From: Branchipolynoe longqiensis
Lineage: Eukaryota > Annelida > Polychaeta > Phyllodocida > Polynoidae
Length of the DNA stretch: 64,000 nucleotides
Assembly (NCBI GenBank): GCA_030323885.1
Contig: CM059190.1
Span: forward strand, 87,891,865-87,955,864
Direction: 5' to 3'
Shown in pieces: positions 43,147-54,172 of this stretch. The notes below the pieces were generated by a model. That model had not been told where the DNA came from and made no database searches. It saw nothing but the letters and a program-made list of their open reading frames with translations. Within the stretch, counting starts at the first letter, position 1; every line of letters starts with the position of its first letter. The translations under genes and the position numbers were made by a program.

Positions 43147-44990
43147 TTAAAGTTGCATGGTCCGATGAAATATAATTTTGTCAAAATTAAAACAACTACT
43201 TACATTTGATCCTATATATCCAACTTAGATACTGGTGTATTAGCTAATGATTTGGGACAGTGTATACAGAATAACCAGTGAATTTATAAGCTCACCCCTT
43301 AGGACACTCACTTTGAAACACACATTATGCTGGGAGGCCATTAACCAACTAGGCCAATCTCGTGACCTCATTAGCCTCCCCCCAACCAAGTAGGCCTACT
43401 GTGCAGGGCCATAGAGGGGAAGGATTAATGAGGTGGATGTGTGTGTATGTGTCTGTGTGTTTCCTGACCTGACTTTACAATTACAGAGACACAGAGTCAG
43501 ACATACACACACAGACAGACACAGCCATACACACAGACATACATACACAGACATACACACACAGACAGACACCCATAGATAGGCACACACAGACAGAACA
43601 CACATACACAGAAACACACAAACATGCACACACCCGACATACACAGACACACATACACCCAACCTGACTTTGCAGAGAGAGAGAGAGCCACACACACACA
43701 TACAGACACTCACAGACAGACACACACAGACATATACAAATAGATATATACACACATACACACACAGACATACACACATAGATATGCACACACATATATA
43801 CACACATACATACACACACATACATACACACATACACATACATACACACACATACATACACACACAAACATTACCACACATACATATACACACACAGACA
43901 GACACACATATATAGGCACACACAGACACACAAACACAGATATGCACACACCTGACATACACAGACACACATACACCCGACCTGACTTTGCAGAGAGAGA
44001 GACACACACACATACAGAAACACATAGACAGCCGCACACAGGCAGAGGCAGACACACACATACATGCACACACATACAGACACACAGACAGATACACACA
44101 GACATACACAGACACATACACCCAACCTGAATTTGCAGAGAGAGAGACACACACACAGACAGAGACACATAGACAGACACACACAGACAGACACACACAG
44201 ACAGATCAGCCACACACATACATACACACAGATATACACACCGACACACATACACACCGACACACATACACACACAGACATTACCACACATACATATATA
44301 CAAACAGACACACACATGCAGACACACATAGATATACACACAGACAGACATGCATAGACAGCACACACAGACACAGAAGCACACAGACATGCACACACCT
44401 GACATACACAGACACACATACACCCAACCTGACTTTGCAGAGAGAGAGAGACACACATAGACAGCGACACATAGACAGACGCACACAGATAGAGGCACAC
44501 ACACATACATACACATACACACACACATACATACACACATACACAGACACACACACATACATACACACATACATACCCACACATACACATACACAGATAG
44601 ACACACACAGACAGACAGACAGACAGACACAAGCAGACAACAGACACACATTATATTTAGTTAAAAACCCTAGTGCCATGGGCCTATGGCACTAATCCAT
44701 TCCCAGAATTTTTCACCCAACCAGGAATGCCTACCTACAGTCCTGTAAGGTTCCAGGTCATCTCACATCGCACGGTCACCGCGAGATGACCATCTGGGTC
44801 ATAGCCAAAGGACTTTTGGCAAGCTTGTCGAAATTATTCTTGGTTCTTTCAGCTCATATTACTTTAAAACTAATCATCTTTAATCAAAATCACTCCGGAC
44901 TAATGATTAGTAGCTTGTGACGATCAATTTGATATATTTATCTAAAAAATAAGACAAAAATTCAGATGCCATCGGACCATGCAACTTTAA
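43147..44990. mobile_element. TTAAAG-family MITE opened by a CA-rich array
   Basis: Left end TTAAAGTTGCATGGTCCGAT at 43147; right end ATCGGACCATGCAACTTTAA at 44971-44990. MITE interior resumes near 44815. Between lie about 1.5 kb including the CA-rich array. Confidence 0.7.
43440..44650 (+). repeat. (CA/CAGA)n-rich tandem array with longer repeat units
   Basis: Over 1.2 kb of ACACACAGACAGACA-type sequence. It is not a simple microsatellite: a module CCAACCTGACTTTGCAGAGA recurs near 43660, 43980 (CCGACC...), 44130 and 44420, so units of about 150-330 bp have been duplicated. Long Cys/Val-rich open frames across it are artefacts. Confidence 0.88.
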
Positions 44991-45603
44991 CGCTACCACC
45001 ACATTGGCGGCGATATTAATAGTGTCGAATCGATGAATGTAAAGGAAACAAATCGCCGCCGCATGGATGTCGATATCCATACTGTAGCCGCGCCGGTTAG
45101 TGTGCATGTGTGGGTCTTAAAGCGGCCAGCTATCCGCCGCGTGGAAAACAAACGAACTCGGAAATAGTTCAGATGTGTGCCACAGGGGTGGTGCATGCTT
45201 AGTACTGAACCTTTCCACTTGGTGGTGTACAGGAGAGTGACCTAGATGAGGGTAATTGGCATTGAGTTTGCTGGAACGCGCAGTGCGAAACGTTAGTTTT
45301 ATTCAAAATTAATAGAAATCCAGAACCCTAACCTTGAGGAAATATATTTGTGTAATGTGAAATATATGTTAGTACAATTACATTGCATAATTCAATGAGA
45401 AACAGATATAGATGAAAAAGTTTTTTTTGTTGTTGAATATAAAAAAAGTCCTGCTGTGGAGGGGGTTTGAACCCACACAACCAAACAACTTCTAATCACA
45501 AGTCCTACACTCTAACCACTAGGCCACAGAGACCACACATAATTACTACCCTCAGTTCAGGCTATTTGTGTAGAGGACATCACATATAAAACGTGTGTGT
45601 GTA

Positions 45604-45925
45604 TGTGTTTGTTTTGTTTGTTGTTGTTTTACATGCTAGCACCATCTAAGGTCATATCAGGACAGGTACCGACTTGTGACAGTGCGCATTAATGGCAACT
45701 TTATCGTGCCCCACTGGAATACCAGGCCACCAGCATCATGACCTGATATCCCACTCAGTCACATTGTCCTGACACTGAGCCAACCAGTCCTTGTCCTATC
45801 CTAATAATGCCAAGCGCCAGACTAGGAAGCAACAAGTATCAATTTTAAAGTCATTGGTTTGACTCGACCAGGATTCAAACTCACAACCCCACGATCTAAC
45901 AACACGGGAGACGGATGCTCTAACT
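45604..45925 (-). mobile_element. SINE-B, left half of the foldback
   Basis: Near full length in reverse: tail GTTGTTGTTTTACATGCTAG, head ending AGACGGATGCTCTAACTC, where the opposing copy begins. Confidence 0.85.
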
Positions 45926-46192
45926 CGAATCCTGGTCGAGTCAAACCAATGACTTTAAAATTGATACTTGTTGCTTCCTAGTCTGGCGCTCGGCATTATT
46001 AGGATAGGACAAGGACTGGTTGGCTCAGTGTCATGATAATGTGACTGAGTGGGATATCAGGTCATGGTACTGGTGGCATGGTATTCCAGTGGGGCAGCAC
46101 TATAGAGTTGCCATGCGTGCACACTGTCACAAGTCGGTACCTGTCCTGATATGACCTTAGATGTTGCTAGGATGTAAAACAACACACAAAAA
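45925..46192 (+). mobile_element. SINE-B, right half of the foldback
   Basis: Starts at the B-box side (GAATCCTGGTCGAGTCAAAC), so the first part of its head is missing. Tail GATGTAAAACAACACACAAA. Confidence 0.85.
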
Positions 46193-46470
46193 ACGTACGT
46201 ACGTATGTACGCACATACATATGTACGTACGTACATACATACATACATACGTACATACATGCATGCATACACATGTACATACATACATACATATGTACAT
46301 ACATACGTACATACATATGTGCATATGTACATACATATGTACATACATACATACGTATGTATGTATGTATGTACAAACGTATGTATGTACATACATACGT
46401 ATGTCTGTATACATACATACATACATGCGTAAATACATGTAAATATATGTGTGCGTACGTACGTATGTAC
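46193..46470. repeat. (ACGT/ACAT)n microsatellite
   Basis: Alternating GTAC/ATAC tetranucleotides, self-complementary in many places. Tyr/His/Thr-rich open frames on both strands are artefacts. Confidence 0.9.
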
Positions 46471-46735
46471 GTACAAACCTTTTATATGTGATGTCCTATA
46501 CACAAATACCCTGAAGTGAGACTACTAATTATGTGGGGTCTCTGTGGCCTAGTGGTTAGAGTGTTGAACTTGTAATCTGAAGTTGTTTGGTGGTGTGGGT
46601 TCAAACCCCATCCACAGCAGAACACTTTTTACATTCATCAACAAAAAAAACGTTTTTTCATTTTTTCTGTTTCTCATTGAATTATGCATTGTAATTGTAC
46701 TAACATATATTTTACATTACACAAATATATTTCCT

Positions 46736-47340
46736 GATTGAACTACTCTAAAGAAGATTGAAAATACCCCAGTTTTACTCTCCCTTATCTCCACTCACCC
46801 AGCCATTTTTAAAACAACAGCTGCCAGCAAATGCTTCTCTCCCCACACATACTTGGTTCATTTAAACATAAAAACTAAACAAAGTTGTGCTTGGAGAGCA
46901 TTTGTCGGAGTACGCGCAGTGTCCCAGCGAGCTATAGCTGGTCCCTTTAATCTATTCAATGCTGTCATATTTAACAGAATTAAATACGCAATAAGTGAAA
47001 TTTAATCAAATTAACCGTAGATTCGAACCGCTATTAACGCTACCGCCGCATTGGCGGCGATATTAATAGTGTCGAATCGACGAATGTAAAGGGATTTCCC
47101 AAATCTATAAATAACTACAAGGGTAGCTACCTCCTCGCCGATTTGGCTCCATGCATACCCAGTGACCCATTTCTTACCCCCGGCGATAGCTACCCCGAAC
47201 TCGGTCCTTACCACACATCACCCCCACCCCTCATTAAATACTGACATAGCAAAAAGACACCATTTCTGTTATAACCGCATAATCGTAGCACAGTTTGGAA
47301 CGACACGTAAAACATAAACATTTTGTTAAAATTAAACAGA
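46736..47340. other. DHRS1 upstream region
   Basis: Contains the GCCGCC-type dispersed repeat (46955-47100) and a 'GTAGCTACC' stretch resembling 42690-42850 in the other orientation. No TATA box or CpG-rich promoter is evident. The last 100 bases before the ATG are AT-rich and would be 5' UTR or promoter. Confidence 0.4.
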
Positions 47341-47508
47341 ATGGCGCTGGCAGGCAAGGTGTGCATCGTGACGGGAGCTTCGCGTGGTATCGGGCGGGGA
47401 ATAGCGTTACAGCTCGGGGAGGCGGGCGCCACCGTATACATAACGGGCCGAACTTTGACGGCACCTCAGGCCGGCGTAGGAGGGTGCCTAGAGGACACTG
47501 CCAAAGAG
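47341..47508 (+). CDS. DHRS1: DHRS1 coding exon 1
   Basis: The start ATG has A at -3 and G at +4. It encodes MALAGKVCIVTGASRGIGRG and the second strand ending in the ITGRT cofactor segment, and ends AAAGAG before GTAGGG. The open frame upstream of the ATG has no other Met. Continuation past the donor is unrelated sequence. Confidence 0.94.
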
Positions 47509-50500
47509 GTAGGGAGCAATGTTCAAGTCATGCATACACGATTTTATCCTATTTAATTCGATACTAATACATTGTTCCTACAATTCCCAAGGATGCTACA
47601 AAGTCAGTCAAGGAATTAGCTGGAGATATATTCAAAATACCTTTTCCGCGGAGAATGTACAGTTAACTGCAACTGAGGTTATGGGTTAACTATAAATTGT
47701 TTCTTTGTTGAGATTTTATGCCCTAGCAACATCTATGGTCATGTCAGGAGAGATATCGACTTGTGACAGTTTGCACTCACGGCGACGTTATAGTCGCCCG
47801 GTATAGCCCACTGACTGACTGAGACACAAATTAACTCTAAATAGTTTTAATTTTTGCCACAGCTGTACGCTGACAAAAGCTCTCCAAGCACACCGTTGCT
47901 TTGTTTTTCAGTTTAGGCAACCAAATATGTGGGGACATTGGGGGGTGGGGTGGGGTGGGGGTGGGGGAGTGCTGAGATGTAATGTATGAATGACATCACA
48001 GGTAGGATTCCCTCATCACATGACCTACAGGATTACAACACAGCAGGAGCAACCAACCTCAGCACTCCCCCCCCCCCCAACACACACACATATTTGTTTG
48101 CATAAATTGTATACAATGGGTATTCATGGGAGGGGGAGAGAGAGAGAGAAGAGAAAATGTTGACATCATACAAATCGTTGTTATTTAAACTGACGGAACA
48201 TTCCCTTTGCTGTCAGATTGAGGCTCGTGGTGGGAAGTGTGTGCCGGTGCAGTGCGACCACAGTAAGGATGCAGACATTGACAAATTGTTTGAGCGTGTT
48301 AAGCGCGAGCAGAACGGGCGACTCGATGTTCTCGTTAACAACGCGTATTCAGCAGTCAATGTGAGTATTTAGTGACACAGGACCATATTTGTTTTGTATT
48401 TTACTTAAAGCTACATAGTCCGATGGAACACCACATTTTCAAAACCAAAGCAACTATCTAGAATTGATTCTACATATCTAACTTAGATACTGATGCACTT
48501 ATTAAGCATTTGTTGCCACATGCAAGGGAACACTTCCACAATTTATTAGAACCTGTTACTGTTAAAGCCGATGGTATCAAAAACTAATTTTCCATGTTTG
48601 CACTTCAAATATCTCAAAACTTAGCCATTTAAAATATGTTTCTTCAAACTAAAGTAATGTAGATTATAACAATCAGTTTAATATATTTACCTCAGAAAAA
48701 TGACAGAAACTCAAAACCATGGGACTATGCAACTTTAAGCGCAGTAATAAAGCTACTAAGCCAAGTGTCACGTATAATAACTAATGCCTAATCTTATAGA
48801 CTAGCTAATATAGTGAGGAGAAAAGAGAATTTGGTATATCTTCTATTCTTAGTAAAGAAGACAAATAACCATACACAAATATGTACTTATAACATATATT
48901 CTCAATTACAAACTGTACAGTTACATATAAATTCTCAATGGTATGATATTACACTCACAACTGTCTGTGTAGTCCATATGGATGATAGATACACTCAGTC
49001 CTCTTGGTGCTTCTTCTATGTCTCAGTTGCCTTGAGGAGTTGATAGATATAGATGATCCATTGTCTGTGAGCCGTCGTCAACCATACAGGTAAAGAGTCT
49101 CAGTTGATGATGGATGTGCATGTCAGGCTAAGCAGCAGTGATGTGGGAAAAGGCAGACACCACAGTCACCAATCCTCATGTCCATTGATCCATATTGTAG
49201 AAGCTCAGCAAGTTGAATCCATCCCATAAGCTGTAACTAGCCAGATCATGTTTCAGGCCTAACTGACTTGGAGATGTTGACGCCTCGATGTCTGGGAGTA
49301 GAGTGCCGAGAGTGTGTGACTACGCTCCTGGGTAGGCCAGTCCTAACGAAGAGATGGGACAAGTAGGACGGTCCAAACATGTGCTGTAACCACTATAAAA
49401 GGCAAACTACCTGTTAGGAAGCAGTCTCCATATATTCACTGCTATGTTACACATGTAACGAGAACTTTTAGGTTTAAACATGGCCCTATCCGCTCGGTTT
49501 GGTGATGAGTTCTCTTCCCCCCCCTCCCCCCACACGCGCACACACTTCACCGGCGTTTTTTTTTAAATTAAAAAAAGGGGTTTTGAACAAACTAAATTCG
49601 GAGATCACGTGCTTATGGATATGCTGTGCCGGTAGGAAATAACAAGGGGTATGTAATTTGACTTGGACAGGTCTGCTTTCCAAAGAGATTAATATTTTCC
49701 CACGGTCTTGGACCTATAGATTTAATCAGGCGTACAAATAAAATGGAGGCAATTGGATTATATATTTTCCGGGATATCGCAAATTTGAAATAAATTCTAT
49801 TAAATTTATCTTTCCCTATAAAATTAAATCAGCTACGCTTATAACCAGTGAGAAACAAATGTATGCAACACCAAGAAAAGAGCAGATATTTGGATTGAAC
49901 ATATTTGAGAATTAAAATGACCGCCATATTTTGTGTTTGAACAAATATTTGTGTAGGTTTTTTTTCTCATCCGCTCGATTATGCTGTGCATATGTAAATT
50001 TGAAGAACCGGAAGCATTCAGCAACTATTTTAAAATTCAGATGATATTGGAGAACATGGGAAAGAAGTTCTGGGAGCTCCCGAACAATGCGTGGGACACG
50101 GTTAACAACGTTGGACTCAGGTGAGCAAAAAAGACAACCTGTTAACATATTTATATATTTTTATATAAAATATATATATAAAATATAATATTACAATATT
50201 ATTTATTTTTAATTCAAAACAAACAAAAATAGGCAGTGATTCAACAGTGAATTATCGTGACAAAATGGATTATATCAAATATTTTTGTTCAAATGAGAAC
50301 ATGGTGTTGCCGGGAAGGATATAATTCATTTTCGACCTCAACCCGGAGGACATTTGTCGTTTAAAGCTTAATGTATCCGTATCTAAGTTGGATTTATAAA
50401 ATTTAGGTAAGTCACGGTTTTGGTTCCGAAAATTTGATTATTTCACGAGATTCTGCAACTTTACTTCTCTTTTAACTATCTTAGTGTTATTTTTATGGGG

Positions 50501-53500
50501 TTGATTAATGTTATTCTATTTGGTTTATCATTAGTACTTTTTAAATACTGGAGCTACTTATTAATATTAGTAAAAATTTAGCTTCTGTTGCTAGGACGTA
50601 AAACTCCAACAACCAACCAACAAGCTTCTTTCCTGTTACTTTTGCTTCCTTTACGGAAATCAGTGAGGGTTGTGGTATTATGTGAACTTGCAGAAATCAC
50701 TACATCTGTGCGGTTTACGCGTCTCGCATGATGGTGGCCAAACAGAGTGGACTCATCGTCAATATATCCTCGGCTGGGGGCCTCCGCTACCTCTTCAACG
50801 TCCCCTACGGCATCGGCAAGGAATCTGTGAGTGATTAATCGTAGTACTTCCTTCCAAACTCACCGTATGCGATGGCTGAATTGGTAGAGAACACACAGGC
50901 TTCCCGTGTGGAAGGTCGGGAGTTCGATTTCCGGTCGAGTCAAGCCATTGACTTACAGAATTGGTACTTGCCACTACCTAGACTGGCGCTCTGCATTGCT
51001 AGGATAGGACAAGGACTGGTTAGCTCAGGGAAATCAGGTCATGGTGCTGCCGGCCTGATTTCCCAGTGGGGCAGCACTATAAAATCACCATTAGTGTGCA
51101 CTTTCACAAGTAGGTACCCGTCCTGATATAGAAGTCTCGTTAAGTTTTGTTGTTTTTTTGCTCTATATTTAGTGGTTTTATAATCTTTGTCTGAACAAGA
51201 TTGGAGTGTCAGTAGCGCTAATATTGGCTGGCAGAAATGTTTACAAGAGAGAAACAAGTCACTATTACCTATAAAGAGGTTTTGTTTGTTTGTTGTTTTA
51301 CATCCTAGCGACATCTAATGTCATATCAGGACGGGTACCGACTTGTGACAGTGTGCACTCATGGTGACTTTATAGTGCTGACACTCTGGGAAACCAGGCC
51401 GTCGGCACCATCACCTGGTATCCCACTCAGTCACATTATCCTGATACTGAGCACACCAGTCCTTGCCCTGTCCTAATAATGCCCAGCGCCTGGCTAGGAA
51501 GCGACAAGTATCAATTTTTAAGCCATTGGTTCGACTCGACCAGAGTTCGAACCCACGATCTACCAGCACGGGAGACTGACGCTCTAACTCATTCGGCCAT
51601 CCCCTCTGGTCTACTACAAAGAGGTAATAGTGCCTGTTGCTGCAGATGTGCCGTGCTTCCAGTATGTCTTTCTATAGCTCTCTGGGCAGACCTGCTCATT
51701 TCTAGATGTTATCAGATGTGACATGCATATAATATATTTGAAAAAATCTACTTTTTTTATTTTTTATCTTGGGCTGTAGCCACCAGGCTAGTCACAGCCC
51801 AGGGAGATAAAGCAGTTCCGGTTTCGATTTTGTTGTTCAAGTGTTTTTATTCCTCTGAATAACATGTTGTCAGTGCTAATCCACTGGTCTTCCAGCCCTG
51901 ATGACAATTGTCACTGCACACTAAACTAAGCTACAGCAATAGAGATAGACAATTCTCAAGACAAGAAACATATGGAGAAGTAGCTATGTTAGACTAGTAT
52001 GGTAAACGTTAGCAGGGGAGGGGGGCATAACTGGTTATCTTTCTAGAGGTGACATACTGGTTGAAAGGGTGGTGCATTTAATTAGCAAGACCTCACAACT
52101 CAACATCAGACATTGTTCCATTTGTTTGGGCAGTGTGACCGGATGGCGGTTGACTGTGCGATAGAACTCAAGAAGCAGAACGTCACCTTCGTCAGTCTGT
52201 GGCCAGGTGCTGTCAAAACAGAAATCCTCCAAGATGTTATTCAACAGGGAAACATGGACTCTAAGGTAAGGCTGCGGTCTGTTATCACACATGTGTTACT
52301 TTGATTACAGGGGTGACGCTAGGACCATTATGAAGTCACAAGAATATAGTTTGATTGTGAATAGCACTATAGTTCTATATATGCTATTGTAGTGGTCTGC
52401 ACTGACCTCTCAGGCAAGGACCCGCATAGACAGGTAGGCGTGGGTAGTGTGTTGATATCAGGGATCCTAGGTGGTGTAATGGTTAGCACACTGGCTCGGA
52501 ATGCAAAGAGATGTGGGTTCGAGTCCTGCTCTAGGTGCAATATTTCAAATTTTCATCACCCCCACGACACTGGTTGCCATGACCATGATCCTGTACAAGC
52601 TACGCGCTGTATAGTTGTTGAACCTACCCTGTGTATGTAAGTGTGTTGCATTGCCTGTATGTATGTAATTGTAAGCATTAAAAGACTTACAATTCCAGGG
52701 GGACGAGTGTAGTGGTCTGCACTGACCTCTCAGGCAAGGACCCACATAGACAGGTAGGCGTGGGTAGTGTGTTGATATCAGGGAGCCTAGGTGGTGTAAT
52801 GGTTAGCACACTGGCTCGGAATGCAAAGAGATGTGGGTTCGAGTCCCGCTCTAGGCGCAATATTTGCCATTTCATCACCCCCACGACACTATAATAATAA
52901 CACTAGTACACACGTTACTTTGATTATAGGGGTGACATTACTACCATTATAAAAGTCACAAGAATGTAGTTCATTAGTGAATAGCACTATAGTTCTGTGC
53001 ATTTGATATAACGGCACTATAGTTATTTCACTCGGGGGTTGAAATAATGTTATTTAGGAGAATAGCCTACTACAAAAGTGAAATCCGGTCAAATTAAACC
53101 AAAAATCCGGGCGATATTAACGCCACCGCCGCATGGGAAGGGTTATGCTGTTCTTTCTATCCAACCATGATGGCCGACGTGGCACTGATCACGTGGTGTT
53201 AATCGTTTGGCGAAAATTCTCAATATGTTATAACACTAGTTCTGTACATGTGATATAACACTGTAGTTCTGCATATGTGATATAATAGCACTGTACTTCT
53301 GCATATGTGATATAATAGCACTGTACTTCTGCATATGTGATATAATAGCACTGTACTTCTGCATATGTGATATAATAGCACTGTACTTCTGCATATGTGA
53401 TATAATAGCACTGTGCTTCTGAATATGATAACAGCACTGTACTTCTGCATATGTTATATAATAGCATTACAGTTCTATGTATGTGATATAATAGCATTAC

Positions 53501-54139
53501 ACTTCTATGCATGTGATATAACAGCATTATAGTTCTGTGTAAAACAAAAAAAACAGTGTGCATACTTCTAGGTATCATAATAGTCCTCGTGGGTTAGTGC
53601 AGTGCTTTTAGATGGGCCTCAACCTTCGGCTTCCATCAAATTAATACCAAAGAAGACAAAAAAGACAACTTTAATAATTTAATGGTGGAAGGTGAGTTTG
53701 TATAGTTCTCGTGACGAATAATCTTTCCAACAACAAAAACAACAACAAAAAGCACCCTGTTTCTATCGTTGAGTGATGTCCTCAATGGGTGTATTCTGTG
53801 AATATGATAAAAATCGGAAGGTTTCCTGACATCAAGCAGAACTGATGGTAACAGAATGTTGTTTTGATGTATATTCTACCAGTTCGAGAAGATTTTTATG
53901 GCTGGTGAGTCAACAGAATATGCAGGGAAATGCATCGTAAATTTGGCAGCAGGTACAGTTATATTTCTTCTTTACCCCGTGAAGTAAGCATAAGGCAATT
54001 CCTCGTGATCAGCGTGATATTAAAAAGTAAGCAATATGGGAACTATGTTGTTAATCCTAATTTAAAATGTTCTTAATTAAATATGTCTTATAATTACTGA
54101 TAATGCGTTATTTGATTCAATTGTAGGCTGTTTTCAAGC

Positions 54140-54172
<33 letters not shown>

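Larger units (their letters stand above)
45337..46735. repeat. 1.4-kb foldback: nested inverted SINE pair with inverted outer arms
   Basis: Outer arms 45337-45594 and 46474-46735 are inverted copies with roughly 90% match by eye. Each has a tRNA-like SINE head (CTCTGTGGCCTAGTGGTTAG in the right arm). Inside them, SINE-B copies 45604-45925 (-) and 45925-46192 (+) face each other head to head. The right side also has a 275-bp (ACGT/ACAT)n stretch. Confidence 0.85.

Noticed and set aside
43396..44695. Open frames of up to 313 residues rich in Cys/Val or His/Thr
   Set aside because: They are translations of a (CA/CAGA)n array, open in several frames on both strands, with no domain.
46057..46503. 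Tyr/Cys/Met-rich and His/Thr-rich frames
   Set aside because: Artefact of the (ACGT/ACAT)n microsatellite in the foldback region.
47323..47556. DHRS1 start upstream at 47323
   Set aside because: That start is TTG; the ATG at 47341 has a good context and matches the family N-terminus.
53240..53540. CRISPR-like array of 30-bp repeats
   Set aside because: No unique spacers separate the units and the DNA is a eukaryotic intron; it is a minisatellite.
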